Part shown: in pieces, positions 57,929-64,000 of the stretch
How positions within the stretch are numbered: the first letter of the stretch is position 1
How the letters are laid out: each line of letters begins with the position of its first letter
Assembly: GCA_958427355.1 (NCBI GenBank)
Contig: CAUACA010000001.1
Span: forward strand, 62,001 to 126,000
Reading direction: 5' to 3'
DNA from: an uncultured Collinsella sp.
GTDB taxonomy: Bacteria; Actinomycetota; Coriobacteriia; Coriobacteriales; Coriobacteriaceae
DNA: 64,000 nucleotides
Made by a program: the position numbers and the translations under genes
The notes under the pieces: generated by a model
Databases searched by the model: none
The model's input: only the letters and a program-made list of their open reading frames with translations
What the model was told of the DNA's origin: nothing

Positions 57929-58234
57929 ATGACTGAGATTCAGGCCGGCCTCACCGTCGCCACGGTGCTCGTGGTGCCGTACATCGTGCAGGCCATCAAG
58001 ACTAAGGCCATGACGGGCAGCGTCGCCCGCTGGACGGCCATCGCCGTCTCGGCGGGGTGCGGTGCCCTCACGGCCATGGCGGGAGGCGTGCCCACCGACC
58101 CCTCGGCGTGGGTGACGTCCATCTTCGCGTGTGTCGGCGGCGTGCAGGTGGCCTATGCCGCCTTCAAATCCGTCGGTATCACGGACAAATGGCTCGACGC
58201 GCTGCTCGCGCTCGGCGACATTAAGGAGGACTAA
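57929..58234 (+). CDS. Holin
   Basis: This 101-residue protein has two to three membrane segments (LTVATVLVVPYIVQAI, WTAIAVSAGCGALTAMAGG, SIFACVGGVQVAYAAF) and a charged C-terminal tail, located directly before the endolysin. The holin role is assigned from topology and position. GGAGCAATCAA precedes the ATG. Confidence 0.8.
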   Translation: MTEIQAGLTVATVLVVPYIVQAIKTKAMTGSVARWTAIAVSAGCGALTAMAGGVPTDPSAWVTSIFACVGGVQVAYAAFKSVGITDKWLDALLALGDIKED

Positions 58235-58235
58235 C

Positions 58236-59309
58236 ATGGCAGATTTCGCGAACGTCCAACCGGACGAGTACAAGCTCCTCGGCTGCAACTTCTCGGCGGG
58301 ACGACCCTTCGGCATCAAGGGCGTCACGATCCACCATATGGCGGGTGACCTCAATGCAGCCCAGTGCAACAGCATCTGGGCCGCCAACGGCTGCTCTGCC
58401 CACTACTCGGTCGACCGCAACGGCTACATCGTGCAGCACGTCAACGACACCGACCGCGCCTACGCTTGCGGCGACGGCATCGGCACGGGCGGCGGCAACG
58501 ACACGACCATCAGCATCGAACACGCCAACAGCGCGCGCGGCCCGTGGACGGTTCACGAGGCCGCTATCGAGAGCGGTGCGCACCTCGTGGCGGCGCTGTG
58601 CCTGTACTACGGGCTGGGCCGCCCGGCATGGATGGTGAACGTGTTCCCGCACAAGCACTGGTCGTCCACGGCCTGCCCCGGCGAGCTGGCTGGCTCGCAG
58701 CGCGACCACTACATGCAGCGCGCCGTCGAGTGGTACGACGCGATGGTCGGCGGCACGCAGCCGTCCGCGCCGACTGTGCAGCCCGCGGCGACCCCCGCTG
58801 CGCCTTCGGCGTCGCAGGGCGCGCCGGGCGGTTTCCCTCGCTCCACTGGCGCCCGTGTTCCCGTACACTACTCGCTGCACCTCAAGGGTGGCGGCTGGCT
58901 GGACGAGGTGACTGACTTCGGTGCCGGCGACGACGGCTTCGCGGGCTACCCGTGCCGACAGCATGACCTCCTTTGCGCCCGAGTTGATCGAGGTACGCTC
59001 AAGTATCAGGTCCACACCGTCGAGGACGGCTGGCTCGACTGGGTCGCCAAGGGCGACCGCAACGACACCGTAAACGGCTGCGCCGGTATCGCCGGTCATA
59101 CCATCGACGGCGTGCGCATGTACTACGTGACGCCGAGCGGCGAGGAGTACAAGCAGGTGTGGTACCACTCCCAGACCACTGCGCGCGCCGGATGGCTGAA
59201 CACCGTGTGCGACGACGGCTCTACCTATAGCGGCGACGACTACGCCGGTATCTACGGCGAGCCGCTCGACCGTCTGCAGGTCTGCGTCACCGACGGGGTG
59301 CCGTGGTAA
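58236..59309 (+). CDS. Endolysin, N-acetylmuramoyl-L-alanine amidase
   Basis: Residues 1-170 are an Amidase_2/PGRP-type zinc amidase. Zinc ligands lie in GVTIHHMAGD and in PHKHWSSTACPGELAG, and the catalytic region AHYSVDRNGYIVQHVNDTDRAYA is intact. A Pro/Ala linker (175-200) leads to a C-terminal cell-wall-binding part (205-357) with repeated GWLDEV, DGWLDWV and AGWLNTVC segments, like clostridial hydrophobic-W (ChW) repeats. It cleaves the amide bond between MurNAc and the stem peptide at the end of infection. Confidence 0.92.
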   Translation: MADFANVQPDEYKLLGCNFSAGRPFGIKGVTIHHMAGDLNAAQCNSIWAANGCSAHYSVDRNGYIVQHVNDTDRAYACGDGIGTGGGNDTTISIEHANSARGPWTVHEAAIESGAHLVAALCLYYGLGRPAWMVNVFPHKHWSSTACPGELAGSQRDHYMQRAVEWYDAMVGGTQPSAPTVQPAATPAAPSASQGAPGGFPRSTGARVPVHYSLHLKGGGWLDEVTDFGAGDDGFAGYPCRQHDLLCARVDRGTLKYQVHTVEDGWLDWVAKGDRNDTVNGCAGIAGHTIDGVRMYYVTPSGEEYKQVWYHSQTTARAGWLNTVCDDGSTYSGDDYAGIYGEPLDRLQVCVTDGVPW

Positions 59310-59410
59310 TGGCTTTCGTCATGCGCGCGGCGCTCGGCGCGATTCTGGGCAGCTTCGTCACGGTTGTCGCGCTCGCCCTGATCTGGGGCGGGAGCGACCG
59401 CGGGCGATAA
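59309..59410 (+). CDS. Small membrane peptide after endolysin, 33 residues
   Basis: The ATG overlaps the endolysin stop. The peptide is a single hydrophobic segment (ALGAILGSFVTVVALALIWG) with a short charged end. It could be a second lysis factor. It is very short, so confidence is moderate. Confidence 0.45.
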   Translation: MAFVMRAALGAILGSFVTVVALALIWGGSDRGR

Positions 59411-59415
59411 CAGCA

Positions 59416-59455
59416 AAAGGGACCGTGGCGGTTCTTCGCCACGGTCCCTTTCTCG
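59416..59455 (+). terminator. Strong terminator at the end of the prophage late operon
   Basis: AAAGGGACCGTGGCG pairs perfectly over 15 bp with CGCCACGGTCCCTTT around GTTCTT, with T-rich flanks on both strands. It can act in both directions, between the late operon and the convergent thiD. Confidence 0.93.
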
Positions 59456-59498
59456 TATCCTTCGAATATCCCAAGTGGGCGCAAAACCCTAAGTACGG

Positions 59499-59527
59499 TC
59501 AGCGTGTTGCGGTACGTTCAGCGTGTT
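59499..59527. repeat. Direct repeats near attR, possible integrase arm sites
   Basis: TCAGCGTGTT occurs at 59499-59508 and 59518-59527 (19-base period), with a related GGTCAGCAT at 59537. Short direct repeats beside the core are typical arm-type sites for tyrosine integrases. No protein-coding frame is seen between 59456 and the thiD stop. Confidence 0.4.
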
Positions 59528-59570
59528 TTGCCTGTTGGTCAGCATCAATAGCGAGCTGCGGCAAACTGTC

Positions 59571-60401
59571 TCAGTACTGCCACATGTGGTTGACAGGGCC
59601 GGAGCCTTTGCCCATGTTCAGGCCGGCGGCCAGAGCGCCTGTCAGGTATGCCTTGCCGGCGTTGACGGCGTCGGCAAGATCCATGCCCTGGGCCAGCGCG
59701 CAGGCGATGGCGGACGAGAGCGTGCAACCGGTGCCATGCGTGTTGCCGGTCTCGATGCGCTTGTGGCGGAACCACGTGGTGAGCGGATCGCCCAGGTGGT
59801 TGCCCTCGTCATCGAGCGGCGCGGGCTCTGCTAGCACATCGTTGGCCTCGTTGACAAAATGCCCGCCCTTAACGAGAGACGCGCAGCCAAAGCGGCGGGT
59901 GAGAAGCATGGCGGCATTTTGCTGAGTGCGCTCGGAATCGACCTCGTAATCGAGCAACGCCATGGCCTCGGGAATATTGGGCGTGATGACGGTCGCCAGT
60001 GGGAACAGGCGGCGTGTAAGTGCTTCGGCGGCGTCCTCTGCGATCAGGCGAGCACCCGAGGTGGCGATCATGACGGGGTCGACGACGATATTTTGTGCGT
60101 CCCAGGCACTCAGACGGTCGGCGATAACCTCGATAATCTCGGCAGAGGAGACCATGCCGATCTTGACGGCACTGGGGCAGATATCGTCAAAAACGGCATC
60201 GATTTGCGCCGCGACAATATCCGGGGAGATGTTTTGCACGGCGGTGACACCGAGCGTGTTTTGTGCGGTTATGGCTGTGATGGCCGTCTCGGCATACAGA
60301 CGGTGCGCCGTGATGGTCTTGATGTCGGCCTGAATGCCGGCACCACCGCTGGAATCTGATCCTGCGATGGATAGAACGGCGGGTACCTTACTGCGATCCA
60401 T
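59571..60401 (-). CDS. thiD: Hydroxymethylpyrimidine/phosphomethylpyrimidine kinase
   Basis: ThiD phosphorylates HMP and HMP-P for thiamine synthesis. The sequence has SIAGSDSSGGAGIQADIKT with the substrate and cation residues, TPNIPEAMALL, LVKGGH and the anion-hole motif NTHGTGCTLSSAIACALA. The C-terminus HMWQY is encoded across the attR core. The phage provides TAC TGA where the original end, preserved at attL, reads TAT TAA, so the enzyme is unaltered by integration. Confidence 0.95.
   Translation of the reverse strand: MDRSKVPAVLSIAGSDSSGGAGIQADIKTITAHRLYAETAITAITAQNTLGVTAVQNISPDIVAAQIDAVFDDICPSAVKIGMVSSAEIIEVIADRLSAWDAQNIVVDPVMIATSGARLIAEDAAEALTRRLFPLATVITPNIPEAMALLDYEVDSERTQQNAAMLLTRRFGCASLVKGGHFVNEANDVLAEPAPLDDEGNHLGDPLTTWFRHKRIETGNTHGTGCTLSSAIACALAQGMDLADAVNAGKAYLTGALAAGLNMGKGSGPVNHMWQY
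59575..59584. other. attR core of the prophage
   Basis: TACTGCCACA is identical to 22733-22742 and lies in the last codons of thiD. The phage-derived side is below 59575, the chromosomal side above 59584. Confidence 0.75.
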
Positions 60402-60578
60402 GTTCGCTCCCTTGTTCGGTCGGATTCAAATGGGTCTTCTGCCCGCATTATAAAGTTGCCCGGGCCGGCTGTATGCCGAACCCGGGCGGGTAGTGCAATC
60501 TTTACGCAAACGCAAGCAAATGTTCACACGTCAACAATTGACGAACACCTTGTTACCGATTGTGGCTCCGGAGACGCG

Positions 60579-61913
60579 TTAATCCTCCATGCCGAGGTCG
60601 ATCGTCGTGCCTTCGAACACCTTGTTAACGGTGCGGACGGCGCACATCTTGCCACACATGGTGCAAGTGCCCTCGGTGGCGGCGGGGGACTCCTCGTAGC
60701 GCTTCTTGCCCGTAACCGGGTCGAGCGCGCACTTCCACATGGCGTCCCAGTCGAGCTTGCGGCGTGCCTGGCCCATCTTGTCGTCCATGTCGCGGGCGTG
60801 GGGCACCTTTTTGGCGATGTCGGCGGCGTGTGCGGCAATCTTGGTGGCCATGAGGCCGTCGAGCACGTCCTGGGCGTTGGGCAGGCACAAGTGCTCGGCC
60901 GGCGTCACGTAGCACAGGAAGTCGGCGCCGGAGCTGGCGGAGATAGCGCCGCCGATGGCAGCGGTGATGTGGTCGTAGCCCACGCCGATATCGGTCACCA
61001 GCGGCCCGAGCACATAGAACGGGGCGTTGTGGCACAGGCGCTTCTGCAGTTTCATGTTGGCGGCGATCTCGTCGAGCGCCATGTGGCCCGGACCCTCGAC
61101 CATAACCTGGACGCCGGCGGCCCATGCGCGCTTGCACAGCTTGCCCAGCTCGATCATCTCGGCGGTCTCGGTGGCGTCGTTGGAGTCGTAGAGGCAGCCC
61201 GGGCGACAGGAGTCGCCGAGCGAAATCGTCACGTCGTACTCGTGGCAGATTTCGAGCAGCTCGTCGTAGAACTCATAGAACGGGTTCTCGTTACCGGTGA
61301 CCTCCATCCAGCCAAACAGCAGCGAGCCGCCGCGGCTCACGATGTTCATGAGGCGGCCGGTCTCCTTAAAGGTCTTGGTGACCGACTTGTTGATGCCGCA
61401 GTGGATGGTCATAAAGTCCACGCCGTCCTCGGCGTGCGCGCGCACGACCTCGAACAGGTCGTCCTTGGTAAGCTTGACCAGCGGCTTTTCCATGTAGCCG
61501 ATGGCGTCGTACATGGGGACGGTGCCCACCATGAGCGGGGTCTCGTCGATGAGCTGCTGGCGGAACTGGCGCGTCTTGCCCGAGTTGGAGAGGTCCATGA
61601 TGGCGTCGGCGCCAAAGTCCTCAGCGATCTTGACCTTCTTCCATTCCTCGGCGGCATCGGCCTTGTCGCCCGAGATGCCCAAGTTCACGTTGACCTTGGT
61701 GGACAGGCCCTCACCGACACCAAAGGCGCGCATGCCCTTTTTGATATGCACGATGTTGGCGGGAATGGCGATGCGGCCGTCTGCTACGCGCTCACGGATG
61801 TACTCGGGGTCACGATGCTCGCGCTCGGCGACCTCCTTCATCTGCGGTGTGATCTGCCCGGCGCGGGCAAAGTCGATTTGCGTGACGAGCTTGGGCTCGG
61901 TCTGTGTGCTCAT
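60579..61913 (-). CDS. thiC: Phosphomethylpyrimidine synthase
   Basis: ThiC is the radical SAM-type enzyme that rearranges aminoimidazole ribotide to HMP-P. The conserved NVNLGISGDK, GADAIMDLSNSG, MTIHCGINK, SLGDSCRPGC and VEGPGHMALDEI segments are present, and the 4Fe-4S ligands lie in the C-terminal CTMCGKMC. The 444-residue length fits the short bacterial form. The ATG at 61913 has AAGGGAG 8 bases upstream. It is controlled by the TPP riboswitch directly upstream; thiD lies 177 bases downstream. Confidence 0.96.
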   Translation of the reverse strand: MSTQTEPKLVTQIDFARAGQITPQMKEVAEREHRDPEYIRERVADGRIAIPANIVHIKKGMRAFGVGEGLSTKVNVNLGISGDKADAAEEWKKVKIAEDFGADAIMDLSNSGKTRQFRQQLIDETPLMVGTVPMYDAIGYMEKPLVKLTKDDLFEVVRAHAEDGVDFMTIHCGINKSVTKTFKETGRLMNIVSRGGSLLFGWMEVTGNENPFYEFYDELLEICHEYDVTISLGDSCRPGCLYDSNDATETAEMIELGKLCKRAWAAGVQVMVEGPGHMALDEIAANMKLQKRLCHNAPFYVLGPLVTDIGVGYDHITAAIGGAISASSGADFLCYVTPAEHLCLPNAQDVLDGLMATKIAAHAADIAKKVPHARDMDDKMGQARRKLDWDAMWKCALDPVTGKKRYEESPAATEGTCTMCGKMCAVRTVNKVFEGTTIDLGMED

Positions 61914-61921
61914 TGGCATGG

Positions 61922-62012
61922 CTCCCTTCGTTGGCATTACCCATATCAGGTTTGCGGGTCAGGGCGGGCGCGCCCAATCTCAGCCTGCCGTCTTGTCCTG
62001 CAAGCCCCCCGT
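61922..62012 (-). ncRNA. TPP riboswitch
   Basis: On the minus strand the leader contains the thi-box elements GGGGGGCTTGC, then GGCTGAGATTGGG, ACCCGCAAACCTGAT and GGGTAATGCCAACGAAGGGA, in the order and spacing of a TPP riboswitch. It overlaps the thiC ribosome site (AAGGGAG), so it probably represses translation when thiamine pyrophosphate is bound. Confidence 0.95.
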
Positions 62013-62084
62013 TTATGTAATGGGCTCAAGTATAGCTCGAATGGGTACGATTGGCCTAACGAGCGTGCCTGTGAGGAGGCGAAC

Positions 62085-62606
62085 ATGGAAGACAAGCATC
62101 TATATCGAGAGACGCAATGGGATGTATCGGCCGAGGAAAGCCGTGCGCACCATGGCCTTGTCGCGATCGGTTTTGCGGTGCTTGCCGTGCTGGTGATTGC
62201 CTTTTGTATCTGGACGTTTGGTGGTCGCGGCGGCGCTGCATGGGAGTTCGAGGCTGATGATAGCCTACCGATTATGACGGTGAGGAGTACTGGCGGTAAT
62301 GCCAATACGCTCGCCGTTCCGGGCGATTATTGGTACCCGTGCGATGAGTTTGTGCAGTTGCAGCTGAGTGGTGGGTCTATTCCTGGTGAGGAAATCGAAC
62401 GCGTGACGTATGATGCGACGTTCAAAACGTTGACGGTGAAGCTCAAAGATCAAGGGGATGTGCCCACGACGATGGATATCGCGCTGACGGAATGGCGCCT
62501 GGAGCCCCCGTCGGGTGTTGCGGTGTCCGAGGTCGAGCACGTCAAGATTGTCTATCAGGACGGTTCGACAAACGGGATTGCAAAGGCCGACGGTCTAGCA
62601 GAATAG
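62085..62606 (+). CDS. Membrane-anchored hypothetical protein, 173 residues
   Basis: A cytoplasmic N-terminus of about 25 residues is followed by one membrane segment (HGLVAIGFAVLAVLVIAFCIWTF) and a beta-rich extracellular part (DDSLPIMTVRSTGGNANTLAV, WYPCDEFVQLQL). No family is recognised. GAGGAGG lies 5 bases before the ATG. It is divergent from the thiC leader. Confidence 0.75.
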   Translation: MEDKHLYRETQWDVSAEESRAHHGLVAIGFAVLAVLVIAFCIWTFGGRGGAAWEFEADDSLPIMTVRSTGGNANTLAVPGDYWYPCDEFVQLQLSGGSIPGEEIERVTYDATFKTLTVKLKDQGDVPTTMDIALTEWRLEPPSGVAVSEVEHVKIVYQDGSTNGIAKADGLAE

Positions 62607-62636
62607 GTGTCGAGCCTAGCAGCCAATTCATAAAAG

Positions 62637-62697
62637 TTGCGGTGGAATAGTTCCTGATTGTGCGAAAAAGGCTCAAATAGGAATTATTCCACCGCAA
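62637..62697. repeat. Hairpin repeat element, copy 1
   Basis: TTGCGGTGGAATAGTTCC (62637-62654) and GGAATTATTCCACCGCAA (62680-62697) are inverted and match at 17 of 18 positions around a 25-base spacer. The outer TTGCGGTGGAATA arm recurs at 63574-63640 on the other side of yaaA. Confidence 0.8.
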
Positions 62698-62740
62698 GTT
62701 ATATAGAGAAGGCTGAGCGGGTCAGTGTTGGGTGCCGGCT

Positions 62741-63550
62741 CTAGAGCATCTGTTCGTTGATGAACACGAGGGTGTCTAGGTATGAGAGCTCGGGGACGTG
62801 GCGATAGCCGATGTTGAATGCGGTAAGTTCGCTTGCATCCTCGAGCTTGTTTTCTGCCATCCACCGCACCATGGAGCCGCGCGCCTTTTTGCTGGCGGTC
62901 GACCGTTGGATGGGCTTCCCGTTGCGGATACCCTCGCCAAAGAGGCACGTGACGGCTGTGGCGTCGCCCGCGAGGTGGGGCAGAACGGCTTTGGCATACT
63001 CTACGCTGGCGAGGTTGACGATCGTGGTGTTTGAACCTGCCGGGGCGATAACCCGCGCGAGCTTGTCGCTCCAAAACGCGTAGAGGTCTCGGGCATCGTC
63101 AACGGCGAGCTTCGCACCCATCTCCAGCCGATACGGTTCGACGGCATGAAAGGGGCGTACGCATCCGTAAAGGCCCGAGAGGATCCACAGATGGTCTTGC
63201 AGCCATGCGAGCTGCGCGGCATCCATCACCTCGGGTGCCATGCTCTGGTATTGAATGCCGTGATAGGACATGACGGCGGGGGAGGTATTGCGGGCGATAT
63301 CGGGATTGTCGAGGTCGCCGTTTTCCAAGATGGGCTCGAACTCATGCAGGGTGTTGAGGCAGGGCCCCAGCAGTTTGTCACTCACGTTCCATAGCGCCTG
63401 CAGGCCGCCGCTGCCTTCATTTCGCTCAATATCTAGCAACGCGCGATGCAGTCGAGCCGTCTCGCGCGCAAAGGGCGGAATGCCCAGGACTTCAAAAGCA
63501 TCTTGGGCCGAGCGCATCTGCTTGGCGGGCGAAATGATGACCTGCAGCAT
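62741..63550 (-). CDS. yaaA: Peroxide stress protein YaaA
   Basis: YaaA (UPF0246/DUF328) lowers free iron and protects DNA during peroxide stress. Family features are the start MLQVIISPAKQM, GLYGCVRPFHAVEPYRLEMG, LYAFWSDKL, IVNLASVEYAKAVLP and the final region with MVRWMAENKL. The length of 269 residues is typical. The start at 63550 is fixed by the conserved ISPAK motif. The gene is flanked by two copies of a hairpin repeat. Confidence 0.92.
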   Translation of the reverse strand: MLQVIISPAKQMRSAQDAFEVLGIPPFARETARLHRALLDIERNEGSGGLQALWNVSDKLLGPCLNTLHEFEPILENGDLDNPDIARNTSPAVMSYHGIQYQSMAPEVMDAAQLAWLQDHLWILSGLYGCVRPFHAVEPYRLEMGAKLAVDDARDLYAFWSDKLARVIAPAGSNTTIVNLASVEYAKAVLPHLAGDATAVTCLFGEGIRNGKPIQRSTASKKARGSMVRWMAENKLEDASELTAFNIGYRHVPELSYLDTLVFINEQML

Positions 63551-63573
63551 GGACTCTCCTCTGTCAAAAAGGA

Positions 63574-63640
63574 AGTTGCGGTGGAATACGGTCTGTTTTG
63601 GCCGTTTATGGGCCAGTTTAGTCCGTATTTCACCGCAACT
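63574..63640. repeat. Hairpin repeat element, copy 2
   Basis: AGTTGCGGTGGAATACGG (63574-63591) and CCGTATTTCACCGCAACT (63623-63640) are inverted and match at 17 of 18 positions around a 31-base spacer. The outer 13 bases equal those of copy 1 while the inner arm and loop differ. Confidence 0.8.
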
Positions 63641-63653
63641 GATGAAGGGTTGG

Positions 63654-64000
63654 TTAGGCGCGCTCGAGGAAGGCTTTGTAGCCGCGGTAGGCCTCGTAGA
63701 TATCGGCCTTGTTGGCGACCTCCCACAGGGCGTGCATGGACAGGACGGCAACGCCGGAGTCGATGACGTTCATACCGTACTTGGCCATGATGTAGGCGAT
63801 GGTGCCGCCGCCGCCTGCGTTGACGCGACCGAGCTCGCAGGTCTGGAAGTCCACGCCGGCCTCGTCCATGATGTCGCGGACGAGGGCCACGTACTCGGCA
63901 TCGGCGTCGTTGGAACCGCCCTTGCCGCGGCTGCCCGTGTACTTGTTAAAGCACAGGCCGCGACCCATAAAGGCCGCGTTCTTGGTCTCGAACTTGCCGG
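63654..64000 (-). CDS. M18 family aminopeptidase, C-terminal part
   Basis: The visible 115 residues match the end of M18 (aminopeptidase I/aspartyl aminopeptidase) zinc peptidases: CFNKYTGSRGKGGSNDADAEYVA, FQTCELGRVNAGGGGTIAYIMAKYGMNVIDSG and LSMHALWEVANKADIYEAYRGYKAFL, the last including a metal-binding histidine. The frame stays open to the end of the window, so the N-terminal part lies outside. Confidence 0.92.
   Translation of the reverse strand, partial: GKFETKNAAFMGRGLCFNKYTGSRGKGGSNDADAEYVALVRDIMDEAGVDFQTCELGRVNAGGGGTIAYIMAKYGMNVIDSGVAVLSMHALWEVANKADIYEAYRGYKAFLERA

Larger units (their letters stand above)
22733..59584. mobile_element. Complete siphovirus prophage integrated at the thiD 3' end
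   Basis: About 36.9 kb between the two att cores carries, in order, integrase, lysogeny control, recombination and replication, packaging, head, tail and lysis modules. No essential module seems to be missing: there is a terminase pair, portal, MuF, scaffold, coat, connectors, tail tube, chaperones, tape measure, baseplate, holin and endolysin. Terminase and MuF resemble PBSX/SPP1-type phages, which use headful packaging, while the coat resembles P22. It carries a diversity-generating retroelement. Apart from the VR frameshift and one in-frame UGA, no decay is visible, so it may be inducible. Confidence 0.92.

Noticed and set aside
60456..62606. 716-codon open frame on the plus strand
   Set aside because: It is antisense to thiC and its riboswitch. 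Only the last 173 codons, from the ATG at 62085 with a good ribosome site, look real.
63551..63751. N-terminal extension of yaaA
   Set aside because: The extension would run through the hairpin repeat and has no family similarity. The conserved start MLQVIISPAKQM is at 63550.

Overview
This window comes from a high-GC, Gram-positive actinobacterium of the class Coriobacteriia, most probably a Collinsella. That call rests on the style of the protein sequences, a division cluster that has sepF and divIVA but no ftsA next to ftsZ, Pst-type phosphate uptake inside that cluster, and an actinobacterial mIHF-like protein on the prophage. It is an inference from gene content, because no database search was possible.

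Region 1 (1-22,732) is chromosome. It starts inside murD and runs through the division and cell wall cluster: ftsW, murG, murC, murB, ftsQ, ftsZ and pgeF. The high-affinity phosphate operon pstS-pstC-pstA-pstB-phoU is then inserted before the cluster resumes with yggS, sepF, yggT and divIVA. A direct-repeat element resembling a PHO box lies upstream of pgeF, and pgeF overlaps pstS by 4 bases, so pgeF is probably co-regulated with phosphate uptake. After divIVA come a nitroreductase, a structured tandem-repeat element, a second low-affinity phosphate system (DUF47 protein plus PitA), a small unknown gene, a Bax-inhibitor-1 membrane protein, a PARG-like protein and an SGNH hydrolase.

Region 2 (22,733-59,584) is a complete siphovirus-type prophage of about 36.9 kb. 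It is bounded by a 10-bp identity (TACTGCCACA) and integrated at the extreme 3' end of thiD, whose last codons it rebuilds. In order it carries: integrase; a two-gene cassette (DUF3800 plus an RlfA/RelE-like protein) that looks like a lysogenic-conversion or defence module; an S24-type repressor and a divergent Cro-like gene over shared operators; an early region with RusA, Bet/RecT, DUF1351, mIHF-like, SSB and a replisome organiser that probably contains the phage origin; a long string of small overlapping genes, several with zinc-binding cysteines; terminase, portal and head genes (P22-like coat); tail genes with a -1 frameshift chaperone pair; tape measure and baseplate; and holin, amidase endolysin and a strong terminator.

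The most striking content sits between portal and MuF. It is a diversity-generating retroelement made of a fibre protein, a 538-residue variable protein with a variable repeat (VR) at its 3' end, a template repeat (TR), and a YADD reverse transcriptase. VR and TR differ at 15 of the 21 template adenines and at no other template base, apart from one extra base in VR. That base shifts the frame of the variable domain's last strand. Immediately downstream, the MuF protein ends in a JAB/RadC-like HxHP...SxxD domain and overlaps a small acidic gene, in the manner of MuF polymorphic toxins with their immunity genes.

Region 3 (59,585-64,000) is chromosome again: thiD, thiC under a TPP riboswitch, a small membrane protein, yaaA flanked on both sides by related hairpin repeats, and the 3' part of an M18 aminopeptidase.
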